From: a virus
Length of the DNA stretch: 64,000 nt
Direction: 5' to 3' (one strand)
IMG/VR virus record: IMGVR_UViG_3300017917_003766
Location: 31,763-95,762 of that record
Part shown: one piece after another, positions 44,409 through 54,620 of the stretch
Layout of the letters: each line of letters starts with the position of its first letter
Numbering within the stretch: position 1 is the first letter of the stretch
The notes under the pieces: generated by a model
Databases searched by the model: none
The model's input: only the letters and a program-made list of their open reading frames with translations
What the model was told of the DNA's origin: nothing
Translations under genes and position numbers: made by a program

Positions 44409-47400
44409 TTATCTTACTCCAGCCATAACATTTACTTGATTTGGATTGGTATTGTTGGTAACTGGAGTTATATTTCCATTCATTCCCATATCAAACATAA
44501 GTCTTTGAAGTTGACTTCTAACATCTTTTTCGGGCGTTCCTGCTGCCATAAAATCTGGATAACTTGGATTAACTAAATTAGCTTCTTTAATTTGTTGTGG
44601 GAAAAAACCCATTTGTGACATTTCGATTCCCATAGATTGACCCATTTTGATCTTTACATGTTCCATATTCGTATTTGGATGCCAACCTTCCCAGTTCATG
44701 TCTGGAAGTTCATGTCTTGTAAAATATTGAACAATATCTGGTTTTCTTTCAACTGGCATGCCCCAAGCGGCTTCGTATATTCTTCTTTCTAATCTTGGAG
44801 CTGTTGATAAGATTCTTCCTCTTTCTGATTCAGGTGCCTGAATCATTGCTTTGAAGTAATCTCTTTTTCTCTTTGGTATAGATAAAGCTAATTGATCTAT
44901 TGATTTAGAGTCTAAGTCTGCTCCATACATTGTTCTTTTTGAAAGAGCAATATACTGTTTTGCTGATTCAAAGTCGCCCATTTGCTCTGCTCTAGAAGCA
45001 GCTGTTTTATTTTTTACATATGTCAATATATCTGTATACTCTTCAAGAGCTAGTTGCTTTTTTCTCTGCATTGGAATAAATCTTTCTTCCTTTGCTTTTT
45101 GCACAGCAGAAAACGCACCAACTGTTACTGCACCAGCTGCACCCAAAATAAGTTGAGCTCTTTTTGAAGAACCAAACATTCCAAATCCAAATGCGCCAAT
45201 ACCAGCCGCCAATAGTGGATTTCTTTGACTTCCTTTATAATAAATTGGTTGTATAAAACTTTCTATTGGTCTTTGCCATTCTGGAAAAGTAGAACCATAT
45301 ACGTGTCTTCTTTCGTAATCTTCTGTTGCAGTTCTTTCTCCTATAAATTTATTTGAAAAAATGTTATCCGAGTGTTGTATTTGTTTTTTTATTGTTCTGA
45401 TTGGATTAGCTATTTTTGATATTGTACTATAATCCTCATATGGAGCAAACCCCACTCTGCTTCTTTCAATAGAATTTAACTGAGCTCTTATTTGCCCAAC
45501 CTTTTCTCTTTCTTCTTCAGATAAACCTATCTTGTCTATTCTTGAATCTAAAGCTCTAAATTCTTTGGAGTAAGGTGCGACATCAGCAAGAATGTCTAAT
45601 TGATTTACGGCTCCATATCTGCCATATTGATCTGAATATAGTTTATTAAATCTTTCATATCCAACTCCAGGTAATCTTAGTTCACCTTCTTTTACTTTGA
45701 CAAATGGATCTCCAGTTGTGAAGTCAATAAAATTATCTCTACCAGGAAGGAACGGATATTCTTTAGACATTCTATTTTTAATTGGATTTATATAATCTAC
45801 ATTTGTTCTTTCTTTAGGGATAAATCTTCTTACAACTTCTGACATTTCAATGTTGCCAAGCGCACCCTCTGCTTGAAGTGGAACGTCACCAAGACCTCCA
45901 AGATTTAAATCCCAAAAAGCTCTAGTAGCCCCATATGCTTTTGATGCAGATTGTAGCACCGCTCTGTTTGGTTCATAGTCAAATGAACCAAAACCAAGAG
46001 ACTCTCTAATATTTCCTCCAGCAAATCCGTAAATACCAAATGTTTCTTGAAGTCTATATCCTATCTCTCCACCAATAACATCTCTGCTTGTTGTTCTTCC
46101 TGGCAGTCCCGAGTGAACTATGTCAGCTGGCGATATATTTCTTCCAGTTGGGACTCCTGGAGGAACTGTGGAGAATGTATTTCCGACTGGTATTTTTGAT
46201 GTAGTGGAATTTGATATTGCGGGGTTTGTTTTTGCGGCTGATACTAATGCGCTATTATAATAGCTTGCCTGAGCTCTAGAAGCAGCTTGAGCGGTTTGTT
46301 GAGGGGATGAGGCATTTATTGCATTTTGGTTTGCTGTTGCAATTCGTTGATTAGCTCCGAACTTGTTTTGCTCCTATTAAGCTTAAATTGGGAGGAATAT
46401 TTCTAAGTGGAACTGGTTCTCTTCCATATACGGGAGCTGCTTGCCTTGTAATAAAAGGATTTTTTTCAGTAGGTAGTGCACCAGAAGATGTTCCCGAAAC
46501 AATTGCATTTTGGGGTTGAACAAATGTTTGATTTACTGAAGTTGTAGGTAGATACGCACCACTTTGTCCAACTGGTTGATATTCGGCTAGAGCAGCATTC
46601 AATTCATCTGGATGCATTATTTTTTGAGGCTTAAGTATTCTTCCTACCGTAGCATTAAGGATTGGGACCGCTGCACCATACGGCCCAGAGAAATATTCGC
46701 CAGTTACAGGGTACGGTCTATCTTCGTAGTGCTTTCTTTCAAATCTATATGGATCAAATGGTCTTAGTGGTGAAAAGTCGTTATAGTATAGAAATTTTTC
46801 TATTGGACTTCCGTATGTATCAGAAGTAAACATTGCTCCACCCTGTAGTCTTCTATACCAAGATGGGCGATAGTATTCAATTTTTCCTCCCTTAAATGGA
46901 GTATTGCCAAGAGGCCAAAACCTTCCTTTTCTAATTGGAACTTCACCATGAAGTAGCTGCTCTTTCTTTTGAGAATAGCCCATTCCACCTGGCGTCAATC
47001 CAGCACCTATTGCTTGTCCTTCTACTGCGATTCTTGCTGCGGTTCCAAGAACTAATGGTGAGTATACTCTTTCTCCCCTTTCGTCTTTGCGCTGAGTATA
47101 TCCACCAAGAGTTCTATCTACGGTAAGTGCAGAAGCGCCAATGATTGTTGCAGGAAGTATTCTTTCACCGACCATTCCTCTAAAATACAAATCTAATGGT
47201 CCATAAAAATTGCTTTCTTTGAGCCCAGATCCAACTGTACCAAAGTATCTATTTAATCTTTGAAATCCAACTGACATTGGTACTGATGCCAAAGAAAAAC
47301 CTTCTTCATTTCCATAAGTATGTATTCCAGCGGCGCTCATTAAAGCCGCTTTTGGATTTCTGTTAAACGCTGTACCAAATGTTGGAATAAATGTATATGG

Positions 47401-50400
47401 ATTTTTTTCTGTTCCTCCACTTAATGCACTTGGTCTTGCAATTTCTTCGACATATTTACCCATGCCAAGATTCTTTTTAAAGAATGGAGAGATCTTAGCT
47501 AATGGGTTTAAGGATCCCCTGCTTGCCGCAGCTACTTCTCCATTTGCAAAAGGATCTGCTAAGGATGCATTTGTTCCACCAATTAGTCCTCTTGCTTCTT
47601 TGAATCTATTTAAAGTATTTATTAAATTTCCAGCTGCATTGGAACCCGACTCGTACTTATATGTTTTGAATGCTGCTATATTTAAACCAGTAGAAAACGC
47701 TGCTACTTTTGATTCTGCGGTTTGCGCAGCACTTAAAACACCTCTTGCTGATAAATCATCAATTGTAGAAGTGACACTGGATAATACACTAGCAGAATCT
47801 GCTGCCGAATTAAACAAAGCGTTTCTTTGCAGTAAGTATCTTCCTACTTCAAATCCCATTTCATCACCCTTGGTGACAATTGAAGCAGACGATTCAAACA
47901 TTGGTGACTGAACGGAAAAGTCAGTAACACCAGAATATTTTCTTATTCTACTGAAAGCTTTAGCCGCTTGGGTATATTGATCTATGGTGTATTGACTAGC
48001 TCCTTCTGAGGTTGCTAACACTTTTAGATTGGCCAAATCACTTTCTAGTGTTTCAATTAATCTTGCTCCTTGTGAAGCTGTTTTTGGAGCCAATACGTCA
48101 TCTAGTGAACCAAGAATACTACTAGGAGATCCACCAATCCCCTTTAATGTTACCATATTATCAGTACCAACTGATGTCAATAACGGAGAATCTGCGGCTC
48201 TAAATAATTCTGCTGTGACTCTCTTGTTGAATCCAAAAGTCAATATTGTATCGGCAAAGCGTGTAAATGATTCCATTAATTGTCCATGAGAGGCAACTAA
48301 GGAATTGTCCGTTGCGTTGCGTAACTCATATCCAAGAATTTGATCTTTTTCTTTTAGTTCTCTTAAGACTAGATCTCTTTTCCTACCAAATCCGCCGATA
48401 CTAAAAGGTTCATCAACAGAAACTGATCCAGAAGCGAGTCTTGCAATTATTGCATCGTTGTTAATATCAGCTTGTCTATTAGCTAACCTTCCAACATATC
48501 TGAATAGTGAGTTTGGCTGTTCTGGATCATAATCTAATTTTTCTCTTATTTTTCCAAAAAATCCAGTCGCAGCGCTTGGTCTAGTTGTTTTTTCCCCAGC
48601 TGCAAGTTCTGCTGTTCGTGCAAACATTCCAGTGCTGCGAGTTGGTAGCGGTCTGTAAGTTCCAGGCAAACTTACGGATTTGGCTTCAATGGTTCCCCTT
48701 GATGTAACCCTTTGTGCCCTATGTGCAGTTAATTTCCCTTTTGTTCCAAAGATACCACCAGTACTATGCCATGTATATAAGTCGGTGGTAAAACCGTCTG
48801 CATCAACGTTTGGAATAAATGGATGTGTTGCAACTGCAGAAGAAACCCTAAATTTACCTGCTTGTGACATTGTCTGAAAATCTTTTATTCCCAGCATTTG
48901 TAGCGGATTAATGCCAATAACTGGTATGCGAACCTCAGATGCTAAGAACTCAGTAGTTTTTCTTAATCCGGCAGCAATTGGATTAAAGTTTATAACTTTA
49001 TCACCAAATTGATAAAAACCTCTTACTGTACTTGTCTCACCAGATGCAGCAGCAGTTGCTCCAATGCCTTGTATTATCTGCGTAATTGGATTAGTCGCTA
49101 TTTGTTGATTTCCAACAAATGCAATATTTCCACTGTATACACTGCTTCCAAATTCCTGTGGTCTAATTAAACCTGTTTCTGGATTTTGTTGATTATATAA
49201 TCTATTAAATAATCTTTGCTGTTCTCCTAAAAAAGATTTTTCTTGATTTGAACTTAAAAGTAAACCCTTACCACCAAAAAATTCACTTACACTACCAAAT
49301 TGACTTGATGTCATTTTTTTATTACGTAGCAGATACCCCTGCATTTGCTCTAGGCTTGACGGATCTATTCCTTTAGACCTAAGCGAACTCAATAGTGAAC
49401 CAGGACGAACATCTTTTGTTGGTATGCCCATTGTTTGCGCAACGGCTCTAGCTAAGCGTTCTTGTGCTACTATAAATTCTGTATCAGTTTTTGATATTAC
49501 GTTTGATTTTAATCTAGCAAGAACCCTATCAAAATCTGACTCTTTTAGCTTTGTCTGTCTGAGTACAGATCCTCCTGCTTGCTCTTCAAATTCACCCGCT
49601 AATCTTGCGGCTGTTCTTCCAATGTTTATATTTCCATATATAGATGAGCTTCTAGCGGCAAAGCCTCTTTCAAAAGAGTTATCTACATCTGTAATTACGC
49701 TTCTAAATTGTTCCTCTGAAATACTTAATCGATTTCTATTACCGATTTTTCCTTCATTAAATCTATTGAGAATAGTTTGAAAAAAGTCAGATTCAGGCTT
49801 TCTTCCACCAATTGTTATTCTTTCTTCTGGGGCAACACGCAAAAGCTCTTCTTGTCCTTGAAGTCTTTTAAATGGAAGTTCGTCAAAATATAGCTGATTG
49901 GCGAATCTTTCTGCAGTTTTTTTATCTACTCCATGAGCTGAGTGTAATTGAGAAGCTAGTCTTCTTCTATATTCTCCATCAAATAATTCTTTTTTAAATT
50001 GCTCCGAAGTATAGTCTATTGTGCCATTCCTTTGTCTAAGGAATGGGACTGCTCCTCTGCGTGTACCAAATGGATCGGTGGCCAAGCCAACTTGTTCTTC
50101 AAAACTTTGAGCTAATGTAATTAATGGAGAAGTTCTTTTTCTATTAAGTGTATCTATGCTTTTACGTAAAATCGGATTTATTGCGGCATCTGTGGCATCT
50201 TGGCCCAGTTTATTTGAACTAATTATTAGCTGTTGAGCTGCTGTTAAATTTTCTGTATCTAAGAAAATTTGAGCTGCTTTAAGATTTTTGTATTCTTTAG
50301 CTCCGTGTATCAATCCCTGTCTAATCGATTTATAACCAGGTATTAGGTCAAGTAATGTATCTATTTTTGCGGAATCTGCTAATCCATTATTTAAAGCTGT

Positions 50401-51477
50401 TTTATTTCCCCTGTAAATATCTCTAGCTAAATTTCTTACATTTGTTGTTCTAGGAGTTGATGGAGATCCAGGAGGAACACCATGTCTTGCTGCATATATA
50501 TCTTGAACTGGATTTTTATGAATACTATTAATCGTTGAAAGCCCTAAGGATAATGCTCCAGAAGATCTTTCAGAAAATTTAATTGTTTTATCAAGAACAT
50601 TTATAACATCTTGACCAACTTCAGACAAACTCCCCTGCAAAAAGTTTGTTGATTGATATAGGCGTCTTTGTACTGGAGTTAGCTGCTTTAATCCACCATA
50701 AGCGGAATCCCATCTTTGCTCTGCCGTTCTTAGGAAGTTTAAAGAGCTATTTTTTGATGCTCCAGCAACGGCTGTTGGCAGCATAAAACCACCCATTTGC
50801 ATGGCGGCTGTTTTTGCTAAATCTTTTCCAATATCTACTAATCTAGTTGGATCATACCATTTTTTTCTTGGACCATCATTTTCTGTTTGACCATGAATTG
50901 CTCTTCCGATAGTTTTATCTGCTACATAAAAAGCGGGAACTTCATAGGGCAGCCTTCTTGCCTGCCTAACTAAAGACTGTTGTAATTCGTCCCTCCAGGC
51001 CCATTGGCCAACGCCAGTTTTTCTTACTGCGTCATATCCACTTTCTATGTAGCTTGCTACACCCTTATAGCCCGTACTTAAAGCGCCACCTTCAGAAAAG
51101 ACTAATTCTTCTGCTCCTCTTGCTACTCTTGTTACACCCTCTAGTCGATCTAATACATTTCTTATTCTCAATAAACCACTGTGAGCTCTTGATATAACAT
51201 TTGGAACACCAGAAGCCTCAGCTGAACGTGCAGCTGTGGTTAATTTAAATCCTAGTTTTAAACCTTGATTTTTTACTACTTTTCCAGCAACTGTTGCTGC
51301 TATGCCTGTAGCTATCATGGCCGTAGCCATTTTGGTAAAATGATTACCGTCAAGAGCTTTTGATATAAAACTAGAGTCAGGAGAGGAAATTATATCCTCA
51401 TTGTTTCTTTCTGCACGAATGTCTCTAGAGGTGACGCCGAAACCTATATTGTGTATCGGCTGATTATCTCTTTGCAC
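44409..51477 (-). CDS. First tape-measure-like tail protein, one CGG site (2355 aa)
   Basis: Fragments 46351-51477 and 44409-45959, plus the 391 bases between them, form one 2355-residue protein when CGGA at residue 1707 is read as four bases. The start is GTG 51477 with an AGAGG ribosome binding site. The product is rich in Ala, Gly, Arg and Ser. It has hydrophobic segments near residues 48-70 (MATAMIATGIAATVAG) and near 2083-2122 (two Ala/Gly-rich stretches), as tape measures often do for membrane insertion. It lies directly after the tail-assembly-chaperone-like genes, the classical tape measure position. Which of the two long proteins sets tail length cannot be decided here. Confidence 0.68.
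46356..46359 (-). other. CGGA recoding site 2 (+1)
   Basis: In-frame CGG after GTT, residue 1707 of the first tape-measure-like gene. Triplet reading gives AGC then TAA. The +1 frame is open through an otherwise gene-less 391 bases into the 44409-45959 frame. Confidence 0.88.
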
Positions 51478-51497
51478 CTTCTACCTCTTTACTTATT

Positions 51498-52125
51498 TTA
51501 TTTCATACCCCAAAGTTTTTGAGCAATTGGATCATTATAGTTTGCAGCGCCTTCACTCTTTGAGGCGTTATGTCTTGAGGCTGACTGTTTTTGTTTTTCT
51601 ATTTCTTCTTCTGGATCTACTATTTGCAGAGTTACATTTGTTGAGTCAATTGCAAGAATGGCCTGCTTAACTTCAATTATTTTTTCAGCCAATGCTACCC
51701 TAGCTGCTAGTTGGGAATATGTTAAAGAATCTAGATACTCTGGAGTATCCGTATGTATAGTAGCCAATACAAAGGCCTTCATTAACCCTCTAACCTGAGA
51801 AGCTTGATCCCTTTTTTCATCTAATATTTGTTTAGTTTTTTTAGGTGAAGAAAAACCAGAAAACTCTAAAACTTTTTCAGAAAGAGATGTAACTGCACCA
51901 GGTAGAATAGAATCTATATTAAAATTATCTGGATAAACTACAGAATATTTTAATATTTCTTCTTCTACATCAGCTGATGAAAAGTTTTCTTTCTTTAAAA
52001 GAGCAATGGCATCAAACTCGGCAAACGTTAGCTCTCTGCATACGACTGTTTTTCCGTTTTAGTTCAACACTAAAAAGAACAGGATATTTTCTTTTTAGTT
52101 GACGAAGAACACTTTCTTCGAGCAT
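51498..52125 (-). CDS. Second tail-assembly-chaperone-like protein, one CGG site (208 aa)
   Basis: ATG 52125 lies one base after the stop of the preceding gene. The frame reaches CGG at codon 24 and would end after 39 residues if read as triplets. Reading CGGA as four bases gives a continuous 208-residue protein. The stretch LFSVELK-x-KTVVCRELTF across the site reads as one beta hairpin followed by AEFDAIALLKKE, as in tail-assembly chaperones that begin with two strands and a [L/V]TF motif. The +1 frame has a stop three codons upstream of the site and no start codon until ATG 51782. Position between tube and tape measure supports the chaperone call. Confidence 0.65.
52053..52056 (-). other. 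CGGA recoding site 1 (+1)
   Basis: In-frame CGG after AAA, codon 24 of the 51498-52125 gene. The zero frame stops 15 codons later (TGA). It also lies where tail chaperones often carry programmed -1 shifts, but here the shift is +1 and has the same CGG signature as 18 other sites. Confidence 0.85.
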
Positions 52126-52126
52126 C

Positions 52127-52681
52127 TTATAGCTGACGGACCTCTAGTGCAACGAAGCCAGAAGCCTCCAAAACCTCTTGAGAAATCAACGATGGTAATC
52201 CAGCCATATCTGAGGTCAACGCTGCCTTATTGTAACCAGGGAACAAAATACATAGCTCTGCTATTGCCTCCTCATTCCACATGTTTGCTTCTGCTGTGCT
52301 CAACTGACCTGCTTGCATGAGCGACTCCATCTTTTTCACAAGCTGTTTGTACTCAAGGCGAGAAAGCACACGCCATACAATATGCTTGTCAAAAGAAATA
52401 GAAGTAACATACACTTCTCCGTACTGCTTTTTCCATTCTACAATTTGACCAGCAGTAGGACCATTTTCAAATATAGGAACATCGTCAGCTAACTGTTCAA
52501 CTGAAGTTGCTTCTGCTGGGTCATTTACTTTACCATCTGCAGATGTTGGTTTTACCTCTTGAACTACCAAATCTGATTCCTGCTCTTCACTCGTTTCCAT
52601 TATCAGCTCAGCAGTATCTGCGCCGACTTCTTCGGCCAACTTCTGATCTCTTCTTACTACAATCTTTTTAACATCTGACAT
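52127..52681 (-). CDS. Tail-assembly-chaperone-like protein (184 aa)
   Basis: Intact 184 residues with a strong AAGGAG ribosome binding site. The first 75 residues are acidic and probably disordered. The C-terminal half (YGEVYVTSISFDKHIVWRVL, then EYKQLVKKMESLMQAG) has the beta-hairpin plus helices seen in phage tail-assembly chaperones that bind the tape measure. It lies directly between the tube genes and the tape measure genes, where such chaperones occur. The following chaperone-like gene starts one base after its stop. The assignment rests on position and fold pattern, not on a named family. No in-frame CGG. Confidence 0.6.
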   Translation of the reverse strand: MSDVKKIVVRRDQKLAEEVGADTAELIMETSEEQESDLVVQEVKPTSADGKVNDPAEATSVEQLADDVPIFENGPTAGQIVEWKKQYGEVYVTSISFDKHIVWRVLSRLEYKQLVKKMESLMQAGQLSTAEANMWNEEAIAELCILFPGYNKAALTSDMAGLPSLISQEVLEASGFVALEVRQL

Positions 52682-52719
52682 ATTATTATCTCCTTGGAAT
52701 TTTGATTTAAATCACATAT

Positions 52720-52728
52720 ATTATAGCA
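52720..52728 (-). promoter_or_regulatory. Extended -10 promoter candidate upstream of the chaperone gene
   Basis: The spacer between the third tube gene and the chaperone gene contains TGCTATAAT on the coding strand, a full extended -10 (TGnTATAAT). It lies about 39 bases upstream of ATG 52681. No good -35 is visible, which is acceptable for an extended -10. It would give the chaperone and tape measure genes their own transcript. Confidence 0.45.
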
Positions 52729-52736
52729 CAATAAAA

Positions 52737-53765
52737 TTAGGATTTATACGCTATATTGCTATTTCTGGGCGGTTGAATTTTAACAGTATTATCATAATAT
52801 TTTGAATCTTGTGCAACAAACGTCTTTTTGCCAGAATATGGATCCAGATTCGTTCCTGCTTCTGTAAAATAAAAATCTCTAGCTACAAACGAATATGTTT
52901 CAATTATAGGAGCTCCACCACTTTGATACTCTGTAGACATTTGCATTAAGTGAACATTTTGTAAAATTATTTTCATTGCTTTGTTGGATCCAAATAATTT
53001 AATTTTTCTTTCATTTACATCTGTGGATATAAGTCTATCCAAATTATCTCTCTGTTCAATTGATGCTGTCGATTTGCTGCTTGACCCAAGAGTTGGAGAA
53101 AGGCTTGCATCATCAACTCCGTACATAATTACAAAATTAAAAGGTGGGTGTGCGCTAAATATATTATGGTTATTATTTTCTGACCCAGCAGTTATTGCTG
53201 GGTCAGAAGTGATTCTATCTAGTTGACTATTGGCCCAATATTTCTGTATATTTTCTTCGTCTTTTCTAGATTCATTTTGCGATCTCATGAGAGATACAAC
53301 TCCAGAACTGTCTTTTTTGCCAGACATTGTTTCGACTCTTACTTGAGCTGCTTTTTCTAAAAGTTCCGTCATTCTTCTTGGATACCTTGAATAAACCGAA
53401 AACTGTCCAGTTATTATTCTTGTTCCATTCATAATAGCATCGAAGTTATATGACCAGAATCCATAGACGGCCTGTTTTTCTTGTTTAATCATAAATCCGA
53501 AACCAGCAATATCTACTTCGTCTTTTTCGTCAAACAAGCCATCAATGTATACTTTGACATCTTCTCCAGAAAAAAAGTAATCGTAATAATTACTAAATCT
53601 TGGATCCGCTTTTGAACTACCAGCCCAATAAAGATCAAGATCTGCGCTAAGAGGATCAAATGTTCCATCTAAGTTTCTGATTCCAGGTCTATTAGAGACA
53701 GTTTCCTCATAGGGAATGTAACCGGTAAATGGTCTATATGGATTTGTTTTATAAGAACCAGTCAT
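52737..53765 (-). CDS. Tail tube paralog 3 (342 aa)
   Basis: Intact 342 residues with an AAGGAAA ribosome binding site. Residues about 65-140 align by eye with the other two tube proteins: FSGEDVKVYIDG, then IKQEKQAVYGFWSYNFDAIM, then GTRIITGQFSVYSRYP, corresponding to FSGADI.AT, the VTREKAPIYTMG region and RGIAGSLIFTVF. It is longer than the others because of an N-terminal extension and an insertion of about 80 residues between 150 and 240. The role is probably a specialised tube ring, such as a tube initiator or terminator. No in-frame CGG. Confidence 0.65.
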   Translation of the reverse strand: MTGSYKTNPYRPFTGYIPYEETVSNRPGIRNLDGTFDPLSADLDLYWAGSSKADPRFSNYYDYFFSGEDVKVYIDGLFDEKDEVDIAGFGFMIKQEKQAVYGFWSYNFDAIMNGTRIITGQFSVYSRYPRRMTELLEKAAQVRVETMSGKKDSSGVVSLMRSQNESRKDEENIQKYWANSQLDRITSDPAITAGSENNNHNIFSAHPPFNFVIMYGVDDASLSPTLGSSSKSTASIEQRDNLDRLISTDVNERKIKLFGSNKAMKIILQNVHLMQMSTEYQSGGAPIIETYSFVARDFYFTEAGTNLDPYSGKKTFVAQDSKYYDNTVKIQPPRNSNIAYKS

Positions 53766-53773
53766 AATTTTCC

Positions 53774-54535
53774 TTATGGTTGATATATTCTTTCTATAAA
53801 GTTTTTATAGTCTTCTACGGTATCACCAAAGGCATTTGTGCTTATTCTCAATCTTTCATCTTTTTGTGCCTGATATCCATTTGGATATCTTAAATCATCA
53901 TTAGCTGTATCCATTTGGATAAGTGGTTGTATACCCCTTGCCATATATGTGTATGTTTGTTCTGTTATTAAGTCATCTATCGACATGGTGCTGCCTTCGT
54001 CCACCACTGTTATTCCATATATCTTCATTTTACCAGCTAATCCATACTCATTGAACATGCTAAATACAACATCAAATGGCGGAAGCATATCTGCAAGTGG
54101 TGCATAAAATCCCTTTGTATCTGCCAACAACTTTCTATAGGCATCGATTCGATAAAAAGCATACTCATTAAACTGAGTGAAAATCATACTTCCGGCTATT
54201 GTTCTAGCACCTTTGACAAAGCCTCTTGGGTTTACGTGACCAAGTGTTCTAATTGGTGAGTTCTCTCTGTGCATTGAATAAGAGATGGTTTGAAGTTCTG
54301 CCAACTCTAGAACGTCACCTTGATTTGTTAAAAATCCATCTTCGCCTATTTTTGGTATAACCATGGTTGCGTGAATATCCGCACCAGAAAATGACATATC
54401 TGAAAATGGATCAGGAAGAAAATTGTTTTTTCTAAATTCTTTTATCGAATCCTGATAGTTGGAAAGTCTATTTTTTCTAGAAGATATTGTAGTCAGTTTG
54501 CCAATATCTGTAGATTTTTCATTTTCAAAAGGCAT
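53774..54535 (-). CDS. Tail tube paralog 2 (253 aa)
   Basis: Intact 253 residues with an AGAGGAC ribosome binding site. It shares with the first tube protein the order FSGADIHAT, YSMHRENSPIRTLGHVNPRGF, KGARTIAGSMIFTQF and a C-terminal EGSTMSIDDLITEQTYTYMARG. These are the blocks of the contractile-phage tube family with a beta-barrel fold. Upstream lies a strong hairpin that may set its expression relative to the first tube gene. It may form a minor part of the tube or its baseplate-proximal ring. Confidence 0.75.
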   Translation of the reverse strand: MPFENEKSTDIGKLTTISSRKNRLSNYQDSIKEFRKNNFLPDPFSDMSFSGADIHATMVIPKIGEDGFLTNQGDVLELAELQTISYSMHRENSPIRTLGHVNPRGFVKGARTIAGSMIFTQFNEYAFYRIDAYRKLLADTKGFYAPLADMLPPFDVVFSMFNEYGLAGKMKIYGITVVDEGSTMSIDDLITEQTYTYMARGIQPLIQMDTANDDLRYPNGYQAQKDERLRISTNAFGDTVEDYKNFIERIYQP

Positions 54536-54555
54536 ATGTCCTCTTTATAAAAGTA

Positions 54556-54600
54556 TTAGTCGGCGGCAGAGAGCTTCCCCGTTTCTCCACCACCGACTAA
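54556..54600 (-). terminator. 17-bp intergenic hairpin between two tube genes
   Basis: A long inverted repeat fills the 85-base gap: arms 54556-54572 and 54584-54600 pair over 17 positions (three of them G-U in RNA) around an 11-base loop. A short U-rich stretch (ACUUUUAU) follows on the coding strand. It could be a partial terminator or a processing and stability element that lets the first tube gene be expressed more than the second. Confidence 0.6.
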
Positions 54601-54620
54601 CAACTTAAAATGTATCAGAA

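Noticed and set aside
38058-51477. Introns, inteins or insertion elements splitting the tape measure genes
   Set aside because: No inserted sequence exists at the breaks: the frames join with a single-base offset and no gap.
6126-52056. Classical P-site +1 slippage on a slippery codon
   Set aside because: The preceding codons are all different and most cannot re-pair in the +1 frame; no common upstream Shine-Dalgarno-like or downstream structure was seen.
6126-52056. Separate genes starting at internal ATG/GTG/TTG codons after each CGG
   Set aside because: The downstream frames are open far upstream of these codons, mostly lack ribosome binding sites, and several nominal starts are TTG or GTG inside clear coding sequence; domains such as the spike OB-fold span the sites.
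51498-52681. Homopolymer sequencing error (extra A) as cause of the first frame breaks
   Set aside because: The first four breaks have an A-run within a few codons of the site, and I first read them as indels. Site 5 (40562-40565) and many others have no A-run, whereas all 19 share an in-frame CGG.
54536-54620. tRNA gene in the spacer between tube genes (possible decoding tRNA)
   Set aside because: The spacer is one simple 17-bp hairpin, with no cloverleaf arms or T-loop; no other spacer is long enough apart from 56593-56706, which shows no tRNA features.
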